From the NCBI GenBank assembly GCA_027057185.1, contig JALUJE010000164.1, positions 1-9,731 on the forward strand: a stretch of 9,731 bases of DNA, read 5' to 3'. Source of the stretch: Helicobacteraceae bacterium (GTDB lineage: Bacteria; Campylobacterota; Campylobacteria; Campylobacterales; Sulfurimonadaceae). A program made the position numbers and the translations under genes. This document shows positions 1-7,179 of the stretch, piece by piece; position 1 is the first letter of the stretch, and the number at the start of each line of letters is the position of its first letter. Below the pieces are notes generated by a model. The model ran no database searches, had not been told where the DNA came from, and saw only the letters and a program-made list of their open reading frames with translations.

Positions 1-746
1 GAGTGGTATTGGTGGGGGTCACTCTGGTAAAAAGTCCGTTAGTACAGCAAGGCGGCAGACCGTTGCTTCTCTTTTTTCGCGGCTTTATGGGCTTTGCCGC
101 ACTGTTGGCATTTTTTTACAATATTGCCCATATTCCTTTGGGTGATGCTATGACGTTTTCCAAAACTGCGCCTATTTTTACTGCGTTGTTTGCGTATCTT
201 TTCTTGAAAGAGCATCTTTCGATACTGGGATGGCTGGGTATTTTTATTGGTTTTTTCGGTATTGTTTTTATTACACAACCGACGGGCTTGAGCTTTAGCA
301 AGACCGATATTCTGGGAATTTTCAGTGGTGTGGGAGCGGCGCTGGCATATACTTCGGTACGCGAACTGCGGCATTACTATGACACCCGTGCCATTGTACT
401 CTCGTTTATGGTAGTAGGAACATTGGGTCCATTGCTGCTTTTGGTACTTTCAGAATTTTTACATGTAAATTCACTCGATTTTATGTTGGGAGAATTTGTT
501 ATGCCCGATGGCGTAGTTTGGCTCTATATTACAGGAATGGGCATATTTGCCACTTCGGCACAATACTATATGACCAAAGCTTACGGCAGTTCCAAAGCGG
601 GTATTGTTGGAGCGGTGAGTTACAGTAGTATTGTCTTTTCCATTGTGTTGGGTCTGTGGCTTGGTGATGCGTTGCCCGACCCGATAACGTTATGCGGCAT
701 CGTGCTCATTGTCATTGCCGGTATAATGGCTGCCAAGGGAAAATAG
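1..746 (+). CDS. EamA/DMT-family membrane transporter, 5'-truncated by the window edge
   Basis: Integral inner-membrane protein of the drug/metabolite transporter superfamily (two EamA repeats, usually about 10 helices and 280-300 residues). The visible part is about 247 residues and is open from the first full codon at base 3. It begins in the loop before helix 2 (a run ending in RPLLLFFRGFMG), so roughly 35-40 residues including helix 1 lie before the window, and the GTG at base 3 is not a credible start. The end of repeat 1 is clear: LGDAMTFSKTAPIF, then LKEHLS and a hydrophobic helix ending VFITQPTG. Repeat 2 has SAQYYMTKAYGSSKAG followed by two helices and a short basic tail. The substrate cannot be told from sequence; family members export amino acids, metabolites or nucleotide sugars. 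It ends 38 bp before kdsA, with a promoter-like box between, so it is probably a separate upstream unit. Confidence 0.88.
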   Translation, partial: VVLVGVTLVKSPLVQQGGRPLLLFFRGFMGFAALLAFFYNIAHIPLGDAMTFSKTAPIFTALFAYLFLKEHLSILGWLGIFIGFFGIVFITQPTGLSFSKTDILGIFSGVGAALAYTSVRELRHYYDTRAIVLSFMVVGTLGPLLLLVLSEFLHVNSLDFMLGEFVMPDGVVWLYITGMGIFATSAQYYMTKAYGSSKAGIVGAVSYSSIVFSIVLGLWLGDALPDPITLCGIVLIVIAGIMAAKGK

Positions 747-748
747 GG

Positions 749-754
749 TATAAT
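749..754 (+). promoter_or_regulatory. Candidate -10 box for the kdsA-recG operon
   Basis: A perfect TATAAT starts two bases after the EamA stop codon. Transcription would start near 761, giving a leader of about 24 nt before the kdsA ATG. No TTGACA-like -35 is present 16-18 bp upstream; vegetative promoters of Campylobacterota commonly lack a conserved -35, so this does not exclude it. A second TATAAT at 722-727, inside the transporter gene, is an alternative. Confidence 0.5.
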
Positions 755-784
755 CTTGCTTTTTAACTGCATGAGGAATAAATA

Positions 785-1585
785 ATGATATTACTGTCGG
801 GTCCGTGCGTTATTGAGAGCAAAGAGAGCCTGTTTAGAATTGCTGAAGCGCTCCAGCCCTACCATGATGATGCACGTTTTGATTTCTACTTTAAAGCCAG
901 TTTTGATAAGGCAAATCGTACTGCATTAGAGAGCTTTCGCGGTCCGGGACTTGAGGAAGGGCTGCGGCTGCTGCAGGATGTTAAAGAGACATTTGGTTAC
1001 AAGATTGTTACAGATGTACATGAGAGTTATCAGGTGACTCCGGTGGCTGAAGTAGTCGATATGCTGCAAATTCCCGCCTTCTTGTGTCGACAAACCGATC
1101 TATTAGTCACTGCGGCACAAACCGATGCTCTGATTAATATTAAAAAAGGGCAGTTTATGAACCCTGCTGATATGCAGTACTCCGTGTTAAAAGTATTGAA
1201 AACACGTGGTTGTGATGCGCTGGGGTATGAATACGCACAACAACATGGAGTGTTACTGACTGAGCGTGGTTCTTCGTTTGGTTATGGTAATTTGGTGGTG
1301 GATATGCGATCGCTCGTCACGATGCGCCGTGTCGCACCGGTACTCTTTGATGCTACCCACTCTGTACAGATGCCCGGATCCGGCGGTGGCACTACCGGCG
1401 GGGACCGTTCGATGGTGCCCTATTTAAGTAAAGCAGCGGCGGCTGTCGGTGTGGACGGGTTTTTCTTTGAGACACATTTTGACCCTTCGCAGGCCTTGAG
1501 TGATGGTCCTAATATGGTAACACTCGAAACCTTGCGACAATTGACTCGAACCCTGATAAAAATTCAAGAGATAACAAAGGAGTAG
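785..1585 (+). CDS. kdsA: 3-deoxy-D-manno-octulosonate 8-phosphate synthase (KDO-8-P synthase)
   Basis: Cytoplasmic aldol-type condensation of phosphoenolpyruvate with arabinose 5-phosphate to KDO-8-phosphate, the sugar that links lipid A to the lipopolysaccharide core. The 266 residues match the full family length. Visible motifs are GPCVIES (6-12), KASFDKANR (37-45), FRGPG (51-55), TDVHE (76-80), IPAFLCRQTDL (96-106), KKGQF (120-124), ERGSSFGYGNLVVDMR (160-175), FDATHSVQ (188-195), FETH (228-231) and LSDGPN (238-243). Cys8, His192, Glu229 and Asp240 correspond to the four metal ligands of the metal-dependent class typified by Aquifex; the metal-independent E. coli type has Asn in place of the Cys. 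GAGGA at 773-777 lies 7 bases before the ATG and supports this start. It is first gene of the operon and its last codons contain the ribH ribosome-binding site. Confidence 0.97.
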   Translation: MILLSGPCVIESKESLFRIAEALQPYHDDARFDFYFKASFDKANRTALESFRGPGLEEGLRLLQDVKETFGYKIVTDVHESYQVTPVAEVVDMLQIPAFLCRQTDLLVTAAQTDALINIKKGQFMNPADMQYSVLKVLKTRGCDALGYEYAQQHGVLLTERGSSFGYGNLVVDMRSLVTMRRVAPVLFDATHSVQMPGSGGGTTGGDRSMVPYLSKAAAAVGVDGFFFETHFDPSQALSDGPNMVTLETLRQLTRTLIKIQEITKE

Positions 1586-1588
1586 CAC

Positions 1589-2053
1589 ATGATACTTATT
1601 GAAGGAAAACTGAAAGTAGTTAACGGTAAAAAGATTGCCATTGTCAGTACACGATGGAACCATTTTATTGTTGATCGTCTGGTAGAGGGGGCAGAAGATG
1701 CTTTTGACCGCCATGGTGGAACGGCAGATGATATCACGCATGTTTTGGTACCGGGTGCTTTTGAATTGCCGATGATTGTCGATCGGCTTTTAAGCAGCGG
1801 AAAATATGATGCTGTCTGTGCTTTGGGAGCCGTGATTCGAGGGGCAACACCGCACTTTGACTATGTGGCCGCCGAGGCGACAAAGGGTATTGCCACAATG
1901 AGTCTCAAATATCAAAAACCGGTTGCGTTTGGGTTACTAACCACCGATACGATCGAGCAGGCAATCGAGCGTGCCGGAACAAAATCCGGTAACAAAGGCT
2001 TTGAAGCGATGACGACGGTTATTGAGATGCTTGATCTGTATGAGAATCTGTAA
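1589..2053 (+). CDS. ribH: 6,7-dimethyl-8-ribityllumazine synthase
   Basis: Penultimate step of riboflavin synthesis: condenses 5-amino-6-ribitylamino-uracil with 3,4-dihydroxy-2-butanone 4-phosphate to lumazine. The family forms pentamers that can build 60-mer shells. The 154 residues match the usual length. Seen: RWNHFI (22-27, with the aromatic residue that stacks on the substrate), VPGAFELP (54-61), LGAVIRGATPHFDYV (79-93), GLLTTDTIEQAIERAGTKSG (115-134) and NKG after it. His89 and Arg128 align with the catalytic His and phosphate-binding Arg of the family. A strong AAAGGAG at 1576-1582 sits inside the last kdsA codons, and only 3 bp separate the kdsA stop from this ATG. The kdsA-ribH-nusB order matches what I recall for Campylobacter and Helicobacter. 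Confidence 0.97.
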   Translation: MILIEGKLKVVNGKKIAIVSTRWNHFIVDRLVEGAEDAFDRHGGTADDITHVLVPGAFELPMIVDRLLSSGKYDAVCALGAVIRGATPHFDYVAAEATKGIATMSLKYQKPVAFGLLTTDTIEQAIERAGTKSGNKGFEAMTTVIEMLDLYENL

Positions 2054-2451
2054 TGGCGACACGACATCATGCCCGCATGGCAGTGGTGAGTCTCCTGTAT
2101 GCTTATGACCTAGGAAACGGTGCTATTGCACAATACAGTGAAGATATTTTAGAAGAGAAGAAAATACGCAACAAACAGCGGGAATTTGCACTGGATCTTT
2201 TTCATGGCGTTATGGAGCAGCTTGAAAGTATTGATAGTGCGATTGTCACCCATTTGAAAGATTGGGACTTTGAGCGTTTGGGCTCCATTGAACGTGCTAC
2301 GCTACGTTTGGGAGCGTATGAAATTTTAAATACCGACCTGGATTCTGCCGTCATTATTAATGAGGCGATTGAGGTGGCAAAATCGTTTGGAACGGAGCAG
2401 TCACCGAAATTTATCAACGGTGTGTTAGATGCCATTGCAAAAGATAAATAG
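2053..2451 (+). CDS. nusB: Transcription antitermination factor NusB
   Basis: All-helical RNA-binding protein that, with NusE (ribosomal protein S10), binds boxA in rRNA leaders and keeps RNA polymerase from terminating early. 132 residues, within the usual range. Seen: the N-terminal RHHARMAVVSLLYAYD (4-19), the core W71 with ERLGSIERATLRLGAYE (74-90), and the C-terminal signature IINEAIEVAKSFG (101-113) followed by S117-PKFINGVLDAI (118-128). The ATG shares its first base with the ribH stop (TAATG), and there is no strong ribosome-binding site, so translation is probably coupled to ribH. In Campylobacter pyrF follows this gene, as I recall; here a cytochrome gene does. Confidence 0.95.
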   Translation: MATRHHARMAVVSLLYAYDLGNGAIAQYSEDILEEKKIRNKQREFALDLFHGVMEQLESIDSAIVTHLKDWDFERLGSIERATLRLGAYEILNTDLDSAVIINEAIEVAKSFGTEQSPKFINGVLDAIAKDK

Positions 2452-2460
2452 GTGCTGTTT

Positions 2461-4839
2461 ATGTACCGTGTAACATTGGTGATACTACTGCTTTGTGTGA
2501 CACTGTATGCCAAAAACAGTTGTCTGGAATGTCATGATGGGATTGAACCAATTCGTGCAAACGGCTCTGAAATGATGCAACAGATTAAAGCATTGGCACG
2601 TAAAGCCGGGTATGAAGGCAATGACTGTATTGTCTGTCATGGCGGAAATCCGAAAGAACGTACCAAAGCAGCGGCACACCGTGGTACGGTGGCATATTTT
2701 AAAACGCATGAGGGACCCAAGGAATTTTACCCGGCTCCCGGGAGTAGCTGGATCAATCACAACACGTGCGGAATGTGTCACAAAGAGCAGGTATCGGCAC
2801 AGATGAATTCACTGATGATGAGTGAGCAGGGAAAAATCCAAGGGGCTTTATGGGGTTTTGGGGCGAAGGAGGGGTATAATCATAACGTTGGCAATTACGC
2901 TACCAAAAACCCCGATGATCCGCATCGACGTTTGGGAACCCAGCAGTACCAAGCCTATATGAAACAACTCACACGTATGGAGCCGCAAGCATTCCCCCAT
3001 GAGATGACGGCATTGCCGCCGGCTCCGACGGCTGAGGCTATAGAGAACAATCCCTCTTTGGCGGTTTATACCTATTTGCGTCAAGAGTGCTTGCGATGCC
3101 ATACCGGTTCGAAAGGGCGTAAAAAACGGGGAGATTATCGCGGTATTGGCTGTGCCTCATGTCATGTACCATATTCCAATGAAGGAATATATGAAGGGAA
3201 TGATAAAAGTATCTCGAAAGAGCCCGGACACATGTTAGTTCATGCCATACAGTCATCACGAAAGGTGAAAGTCAGGGTACACGATGCCGAGTATTCGGGT
3301 GTGCCTGTTGAGAGTTGTTCGACCTGTCATAATCGGGGAAAACGTATCGGGGTATCCTATCAGGGATTGATGGAGACAGAGTATAGTGCCACGTTTGATG
3401 CACAGGGCAATGCGCAACCAAAATTGCATACTAAACGGTATTTACACATGACAGAAGATGTTCACTACCAAAAAGGAATGCTCTGTCAGGATTGTCATAC
3501 TACCAACGATATGCATGGAGACGGTTTTCTAAGTGGCGCCAATTTAGCGGCTGTAGAGATCGAATGTCAAGATTGCCATGGGACGACTCAGGCGTACCCG
3601 TGGGAGTTACCGCTTGGTTATTCTGATGAATTTAGTATAGCACATAAAGAGGGTCAGGCTCGTGGATTGGCACAGGAGGTGGCACCGTACCTGAAAAAAG
3701 GCTATGTGAGCAACAAAGAAGACGGTTACCTGTTGACGGCACGAGGTAATCCCTATACACATGTGGTAAAAAAAGGGAATAAAATTGTTGTCAAGCTTGC
3801 CAGCGGTAAAGATATTGTACTCACACCATTAAAAAAACTCAAGGAAGATAAAGCACTCTCTAAGAGTGCTCTGGTTGCCATGGATCGGATTGCTGCGCAT
3901 CGAGATAGGTTGGAGTGCTATACGTGTCATGCCACATGGGCACCGCAGTGCTACGGATGCCACGTCAAAGTGGATTATTCCGGCGGTAAGCAGAATATTG
4001 ATTATCTTGCTGCCGCACATGATCACGATATTCACGGAACTACCGGCGGTATGCGTGACCTTAAAGATTATTTGGTTGACGGTAAAGTAACGGAGACCCG
4101 CTCGTTTTTGCGTTGGGAAGATCCGCCACTTTCTCAAAACGGAGAGGGACGTATTTCGCCGACAATTCCGGGATGTCAGGTGACGGTGACCGTTATTGGA
4201 ACCGAAGGAAAAGCACTGTTGCAAAATCATATTTTTAAAATTCCTAATGTTGAAGGCGCTCGAGAAGAGGGACAAAATGCCATTGATATGTCGCCGGTAC
4301 AACCGCATACGATTACAAAAAATGCCCGTGCATGTGAGAGCTGTCATGCAAGTGATAAGGCGTTGGGTCTGGGTATTGGCGGTGGAACCATGCGAGCCGA
4401 TGAATCGAAGACGTTTATTATTGACCTGATGAGTGCTGATGGAACCATTCTGCCGACAATCGTCGATGAGCAGTTTTCTGCCATTGCCAATTTAAAAAAT
4501 GACTATTCCCGATTTATTGATGAGAACGGGACACAGCTTCAAACGGTGGGACATCATTTTTCCCTCTCTCAACCTCTGGATGCTTCTGAGCGTGCCAAAC
4601 TGGATCGTCGAGGTGTTTGTTTATCGTGTCATGATACTATACCCGATGGCAACTTAGCCGTTTCGGCAATGGTTCATGCTGCACAGATGGCCGGCATTGA
4701 AATTGATAATAAAGAACATCAAGGAATTTTAGGAAAATTGCTGTTTTTAGGGGCATGGGTACAACTGCTTGGTGGTATGATACTTGGTGCATTACTGATT
4801 TATGGGATGTATCGATATAAAAAAAGAAGAAGACAATGA
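2461..4839 (+). CDS. Membrane-anchored periplasmic multihaem cytochrome c (12 CXXCH)
   Basis: Periplasmic electron-transfer or redox enzyme of unassigned family, 792 residues. A signal peptide (1-17, ending TLYA) precedes the first haem site. Twelve CXXCH motifs start at residues 21, 56, 103, 210, 231, 286, 342, 369, 486, 497, 625 and 720. Sites 9 and 10 are only 6 residues apart (CYTCH-ATWAPQ-CYGCH). About 25 further histidines could supply distal ligands. Haem-free blocks lie at 108-209, 374-485, 502-624 and 630-719; the third holds HDHDIHG (520-526). One hydrophobic helix near 762-782 is followed by a basic tail (YKKRRRQ), giving a C-terminal inner-membrane anchor. I chose ATG 2461 over the in-frame GTG at 2452 because AGG at 2450-2452 is 8 bases before it and the GTG overlaps that site. 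There is no CX15CH-type site or CXXCK. It overlaps mqnC by 4 bp. The substrate cannot be read from sequence; a quinol-linked reductase subunit or a haem wire are both possible. Confidence 0.9.
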   Translation: MYRVTLVILLLCVTLYAKNSCLECHDGIEPIRANGSEMMQQIKALARKAGYEGNDCIVCHGGNPKERTKAAAHRGTVAYFKTHEGPKEFYPAPGSSWINHNTCGMCHKEQVSAQMNSLMMSEQGKIQGALWGFGAKEGYNHNVGNYATKNPDDPHRRLGTQQYQAYMKQLTRMEPQAFPHEMTALPPAPTAEAIENNPSLAVYTYLRQECLRCHTGSKGRKKRGDYRGIGCASCHVPYSNEGIYEGNDKSISKEPGHMLVHAIQSSRKVKVRVHDAEYSGVPVESCSTCHNRGKRIGVSYQGLMETEYSATFDAQGNAQPKLHTKRYLHMTEDVHYQKGMLCQDCHTTNDMHGDGFLSGANLAAVEIECQDCHGTTQAYPWELPLGYSDEFSIAHKEGQARGLAQEVAPYLKKGYVSNKEDGYLLTARGNPYTHVVKKGNKIVVKLASGKDIVLTPLKKLKEDKALSKSALVAMDRIAAHRDRLECYTCHATWAPQCYGCHVKVDYSGGKQNIDYLAAAHDHDIHGTTGGMRDLKDYLVDGKVTETRSFLRWEDPPLSQNGEGRISPTIPGCQVTVTVIGTEGKALLQNHIFKIPNVEGAREEGQNAIDMSPVQPHTITKNARACESCHASDKALGLGIGGGTMRADESKTFIIDLMSADGTILPTIVDEQFSAIANLKNDYSRFIDENGTQLQTVGHHFSLSQPLDASERAKLDRRGVCLSCHDTIPDGNLAVSAMVHAAQMAGIEIDNKEHQGILGKLLFLGAWVQLLGGMILGALLIYGMYRYKKRRRQ

Positions 4840-5882
4840 GAATGAGTAAAGAGGAGGCGTTGCGCCTCATACAAGAGGGAGACTTGAAAGCGCTTGGTAA
4901 GATGGCAACTGCAAAGAAAAAAACATTGCATCCCGAGGGAATTACGACATTTGTAGTAGATCGAAATATTAACTACACCAACATCTGTTGGGTGGACTGT
5001 AAATTTTGTGCCTTTTATCGACATGAAAAAGATGCCGATGCTTATATTTTGAGCTTTGATGAGATTGATGCCAAAATTGATGAGCTTCTGGAGATCGGCG
5101 GTACGCAGATTCTCTTTCAAGGCGGAGTGCATCCTAAGCTCAAAATAGAGTGGTACGAAGATCTTGTAGCGCATATTCATACGAAATATCCGCACATTAC
5201 GATTCATGGGTTCTCGGCAATTGAGATTGATTTTATTGCCAAAGTCTCACGTATAAGCGTTGAGGAGGTTTTGGTGCGTTTACATGCTAAGGGACTCGCT
5301 TCTATTCCTGGAGCCGGAGCCGAGATTTTAAGCGATACGGTACGTGATATTATTGCTCCCAAAAAGATTGATGCGGAAGTATGGATTGAGGTGCACCGTA
5401 TCGCTCATCGGCTCGGAATTAAATCGACGGCAACCATGATGTACGGTACTTTGGAACGTGATGAAGATATTGTCGAACATTTTGACATGGTACGACGGCT
5501 TCAGGATGAGACAGGTGGGTTTCGTGCCTTTATTATGTGGTCGTTTCAAGGAGAAAATACTGAACTGTTGCGTCGTTTCCCTGATATACAGAAACAGAGC
5601 CCCAACCGCTATCTGAGACTGTTGGCTGTTGCACGGCTCTTTTTGGATAATGTGCCCAATATTCAAAGTTCATGGGTGACCCAGGGACCTTATATTGGGC
5701 AGATGGCACTACTGTACGGCGCAAATGATCTGGGTTCAACCATGATGGAAGAGAATGTTGTCAGTAGTGCCGGTGCAGCATACTCCATGGCAAAAGAGGA
5801 GATGGTGCGACTGATTCGTGATATTGGTGAGAGACCCGCCGTTCGCAATACGGCGTATGAGACGTTGGAGATGCTCGCATGA
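4836..5882 (+). CDS. mqnC: Cyclic dehypoxanthinyl futalosine synthase (radical SAM)
   Basis: Radical SAM enzyme of the futalosine route to menaquinone: cyclises dehypoxanthinyl futalosine. 348 residues. The [4Fe-4S]/SAM motif is C51-WVD-C55-KF-C58, embedded in DRNINYTNIC and followed by AFYR. The NINYTN and CAFYR context points to MqnC rather than the related aminofutalosine synthase MqnE or F420 enzyme CofH. Further signatures are GGTQILFQGGVHP (88-100), HGFSAIEI (124-131), SIPGAGAEILSD (156-167), TMMYGTLE (200-207) and SWVTQGPYIGQ (279-289). ATG 4836 overlaps the cytochrome stop as ATGA, which suggests coupling; ATG 4842, two codons on, is a possible alternative. It also overlaps the next gene by 4 bp. 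Its presence implies that the organism makes menaquinone, the likely electron donor to periplasmic cytochromes such as the one encoded just upstream. Confidence 0.95.
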   Translation: MRMSKEEALRLIQEGDLKALGKMATAKKKTLHPEGITTFVVDRNINYTNICWVDCKFCAFYRHEKDADAYILSFDEIDAKIDELLEIGGTQILFQGGVHPKLKIEWYEDLVAHIHTKYPHITIHGFSAIEIDFIAKVSRISVEEVLVRLHAKGLASIPGAGAEILSDTVRDIIAPKKIDAEVWIEVHRIAHRLGIKSTATMMYGTLERDEDIVEHFDMVRRLQDETGGFRAFIMWSFQGENTELLRRFPDIQKQSPNRYLRLLAVARLFLDNVPNIQSSWVTQGPYIGQMALLYGANDLGSTMMEENVVSSAGAAYSMAKEEMVRLIRDIGERPAVRNTAYETLEMLA

Positions 5883-7174
5883 GATGCAAGATCGGCATAG
5901 GTATGGCAATTTTATTTTTAGGACAGGTTTTAATGGCAGCAGTGGTAGATCATATAGAGATTAAAGGGGTAAAGGTTCCGGTGGTTTTTGAAGCAGACCA
6001 TCGTCTGCCTTTGGCATCGTTACAGTTGGTATTTACCAATAGTGGCAGTATTGCCGATGGAGCGGATGCCGGATTGGCGAAATTGAGTGCCAAAATGATG
6101 AATGAAGGTTCAAAAACGCTGGGAAGTGATGGTTTTGCTGAAGCACTGGACTCCAAGGCGATCGGATTGAGTGCTCATACCGGAGTTGAAACTTTTGTGT
6201 TTGAACTGAGTGCACTTAAAAGTGAGTTTCATACGGCACTGGAGTTGTTTGAATCGTTATTGGCCGTTCCCAATATTACTAAAGATAATCTGAAAAAAAT
6301 TCAGACCAATACTATTGGTAGTTTGATGCGAAAAGCCAATGATTTTGATTATGTTGCCAACGTCGCACTTAAAGCACTGTTATTTAAAGGAACGGCACTA
6401 GCAGCGCCTGCTTCAGGAACACTTGAGAGTGTCAAAGCCATTACTCTGGAGGATGTACAGACCTTTTTACAGGAGCATCTGGTGCTTTCTCGTGCTATTG
6501 TCGTTGTCGGCGGAGATGTTGATTTGACGACGCTAAAGCCCCGTTTAAAGACGCTGCTAGAAGTACTTAAAGTCGGAAAGAGTGAGCCGGTTAAACATTA
6601 TGAGGTGGTGCAGAAATGTGCCGATGAGGTCATTACGAAAAAGACGGAACAGGCCTATATCTATTTTGGCTCGCCCTACCATTTACATGTGGGTTCACCC
6701 GATTACTATAAAGCACGGGTGGCAACGTACATCTTAGGAACCGGAGGATTTGGCAGCCGTTTGATGGAGGAAATTCGTGTGAAACGAGGTCTGGCATATT
6801 CCGCGTATGCCCAATTGAATATTTCGGCTTCGTCGAATTACATGATGGGGTATTTACAGACCAAAACGGATTCTATGAAAGAGGCAAAAGCAACCGTAAA
6901 AGAGGTGATTGGTGATTTTGTTGCCAAAGGGGTTAGCGAGGCAGAACTGCAACAAGCAAAACAGTTTATACTCGGTTCGGAACCGCTGCGTGTCGAGACC
7001 CTGTCTCAACGTCTTTCACGTACCTTTATGGAATACTATAAAGGAGAAAAAATCGGTGCATCACTTGAGGAGTTGAAAAAAATTGAAACACTGGATCTTA
7101 AAACACTCAACGCTTTTATTTCAGATCATCCTGAAATAACGCAACTGAGTTTTTCCATTGTGACGGCACCGTAG
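5879..7174 (+). CDS. Secreted M16-family peptidase-like protein lacking the HXXEH zinc motif
   Basis: Periplasmic member of the M16 (pitrilysin/MPP-like) family, 431 residues, with two M16 lobes. A signal peptide covers about 1-21 (hydrophobic core AILFLGQVLMAA). In the N-terminal lobe the normal GLAHxxEHM reads GLAKLSAKMM (65-74): both zinc histidines and the catalytic glutamate are replaced by Lys68, Lys72 and Ala71. In the C-terminal lobe GFGSRLMEEIRVKRGLAYS (290-308) is intact, including Arg300 and Tyr307 at the 7-residue spacing of the substrate-binding Arg/Tyr pair. This is the pattern of the non-catalytic subunit in two-protein M16B enzymes, so an HXXEH partner encoded elsewhere is expected. 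The ATG overlaps the mqnC stop (ATGA), with GGAG at 5867-5870, 8 bases upstream. Helicobacter also has an M16 gene next to mqnC, as I recall. The substrate is unknown. Confidence 0.9.
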   Translation: MRCKIGIGMAILFLGQVLMAAVVDHIEIKGVKVPVVFEADHRLPLASLQLVFTNSGSIADGADAGLAKLSAKMMNEGSKTLGSDGFAEALDSKAIGLSAHTGVETFVFELSALKSEFHTALELFESLLAVPNITKDNLKKIQTNTIGSLMRKANDFDYVANVALKALLFKGTALAAPASGTLESVKAITLEDVQTFLQEHLVLSRAIVVVGGDVDLTTLKPRLKTLLEVLKVGKSEPVKHYEVVQKCADEVITKKTEQAYIYFGSPYHLHVGSPDYYKARVATYILGTGGFGSRLMEEIRVKRGLAYSAYAQLNISASSNYMMGYLQTKTDSMKEAKATVKEVIGDFVAKGVSEAELQQAKQFILGSEPLRVETLSQRLSRTFMEYYKGEKIGASLEELKKIETLDLKTLNAFISDHPEITQLSFSIVTAP

Positions 7175-7179
7175 ATGTC

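Noticed and set aside
2452..2460. GTG at 2452 as the start of the cytochrome gene
   Set aside because: It directly abuts the nusB stop and overlaps the only plausible ribosome-binding AGG; ATG 2461 gives the better spacing and a standard signal peptide.
3829..4347. 172-codon minus-strand open frame inside the cytochrome gene
   Set aside because: It is antisense to a gene with clear haem motifs, has no recognisable domain, and its amino-acid make-up looks like an antisense shadow.
2501..4839. Identification of the cytochrome as MccA, NrfA, HAO or tetrathionate reductase
   Set aside because: It has 12 canonical CXXCH sites, no CX15CH or CXXCK, and a length and C-terminal anchor that do not match those families as I know them.
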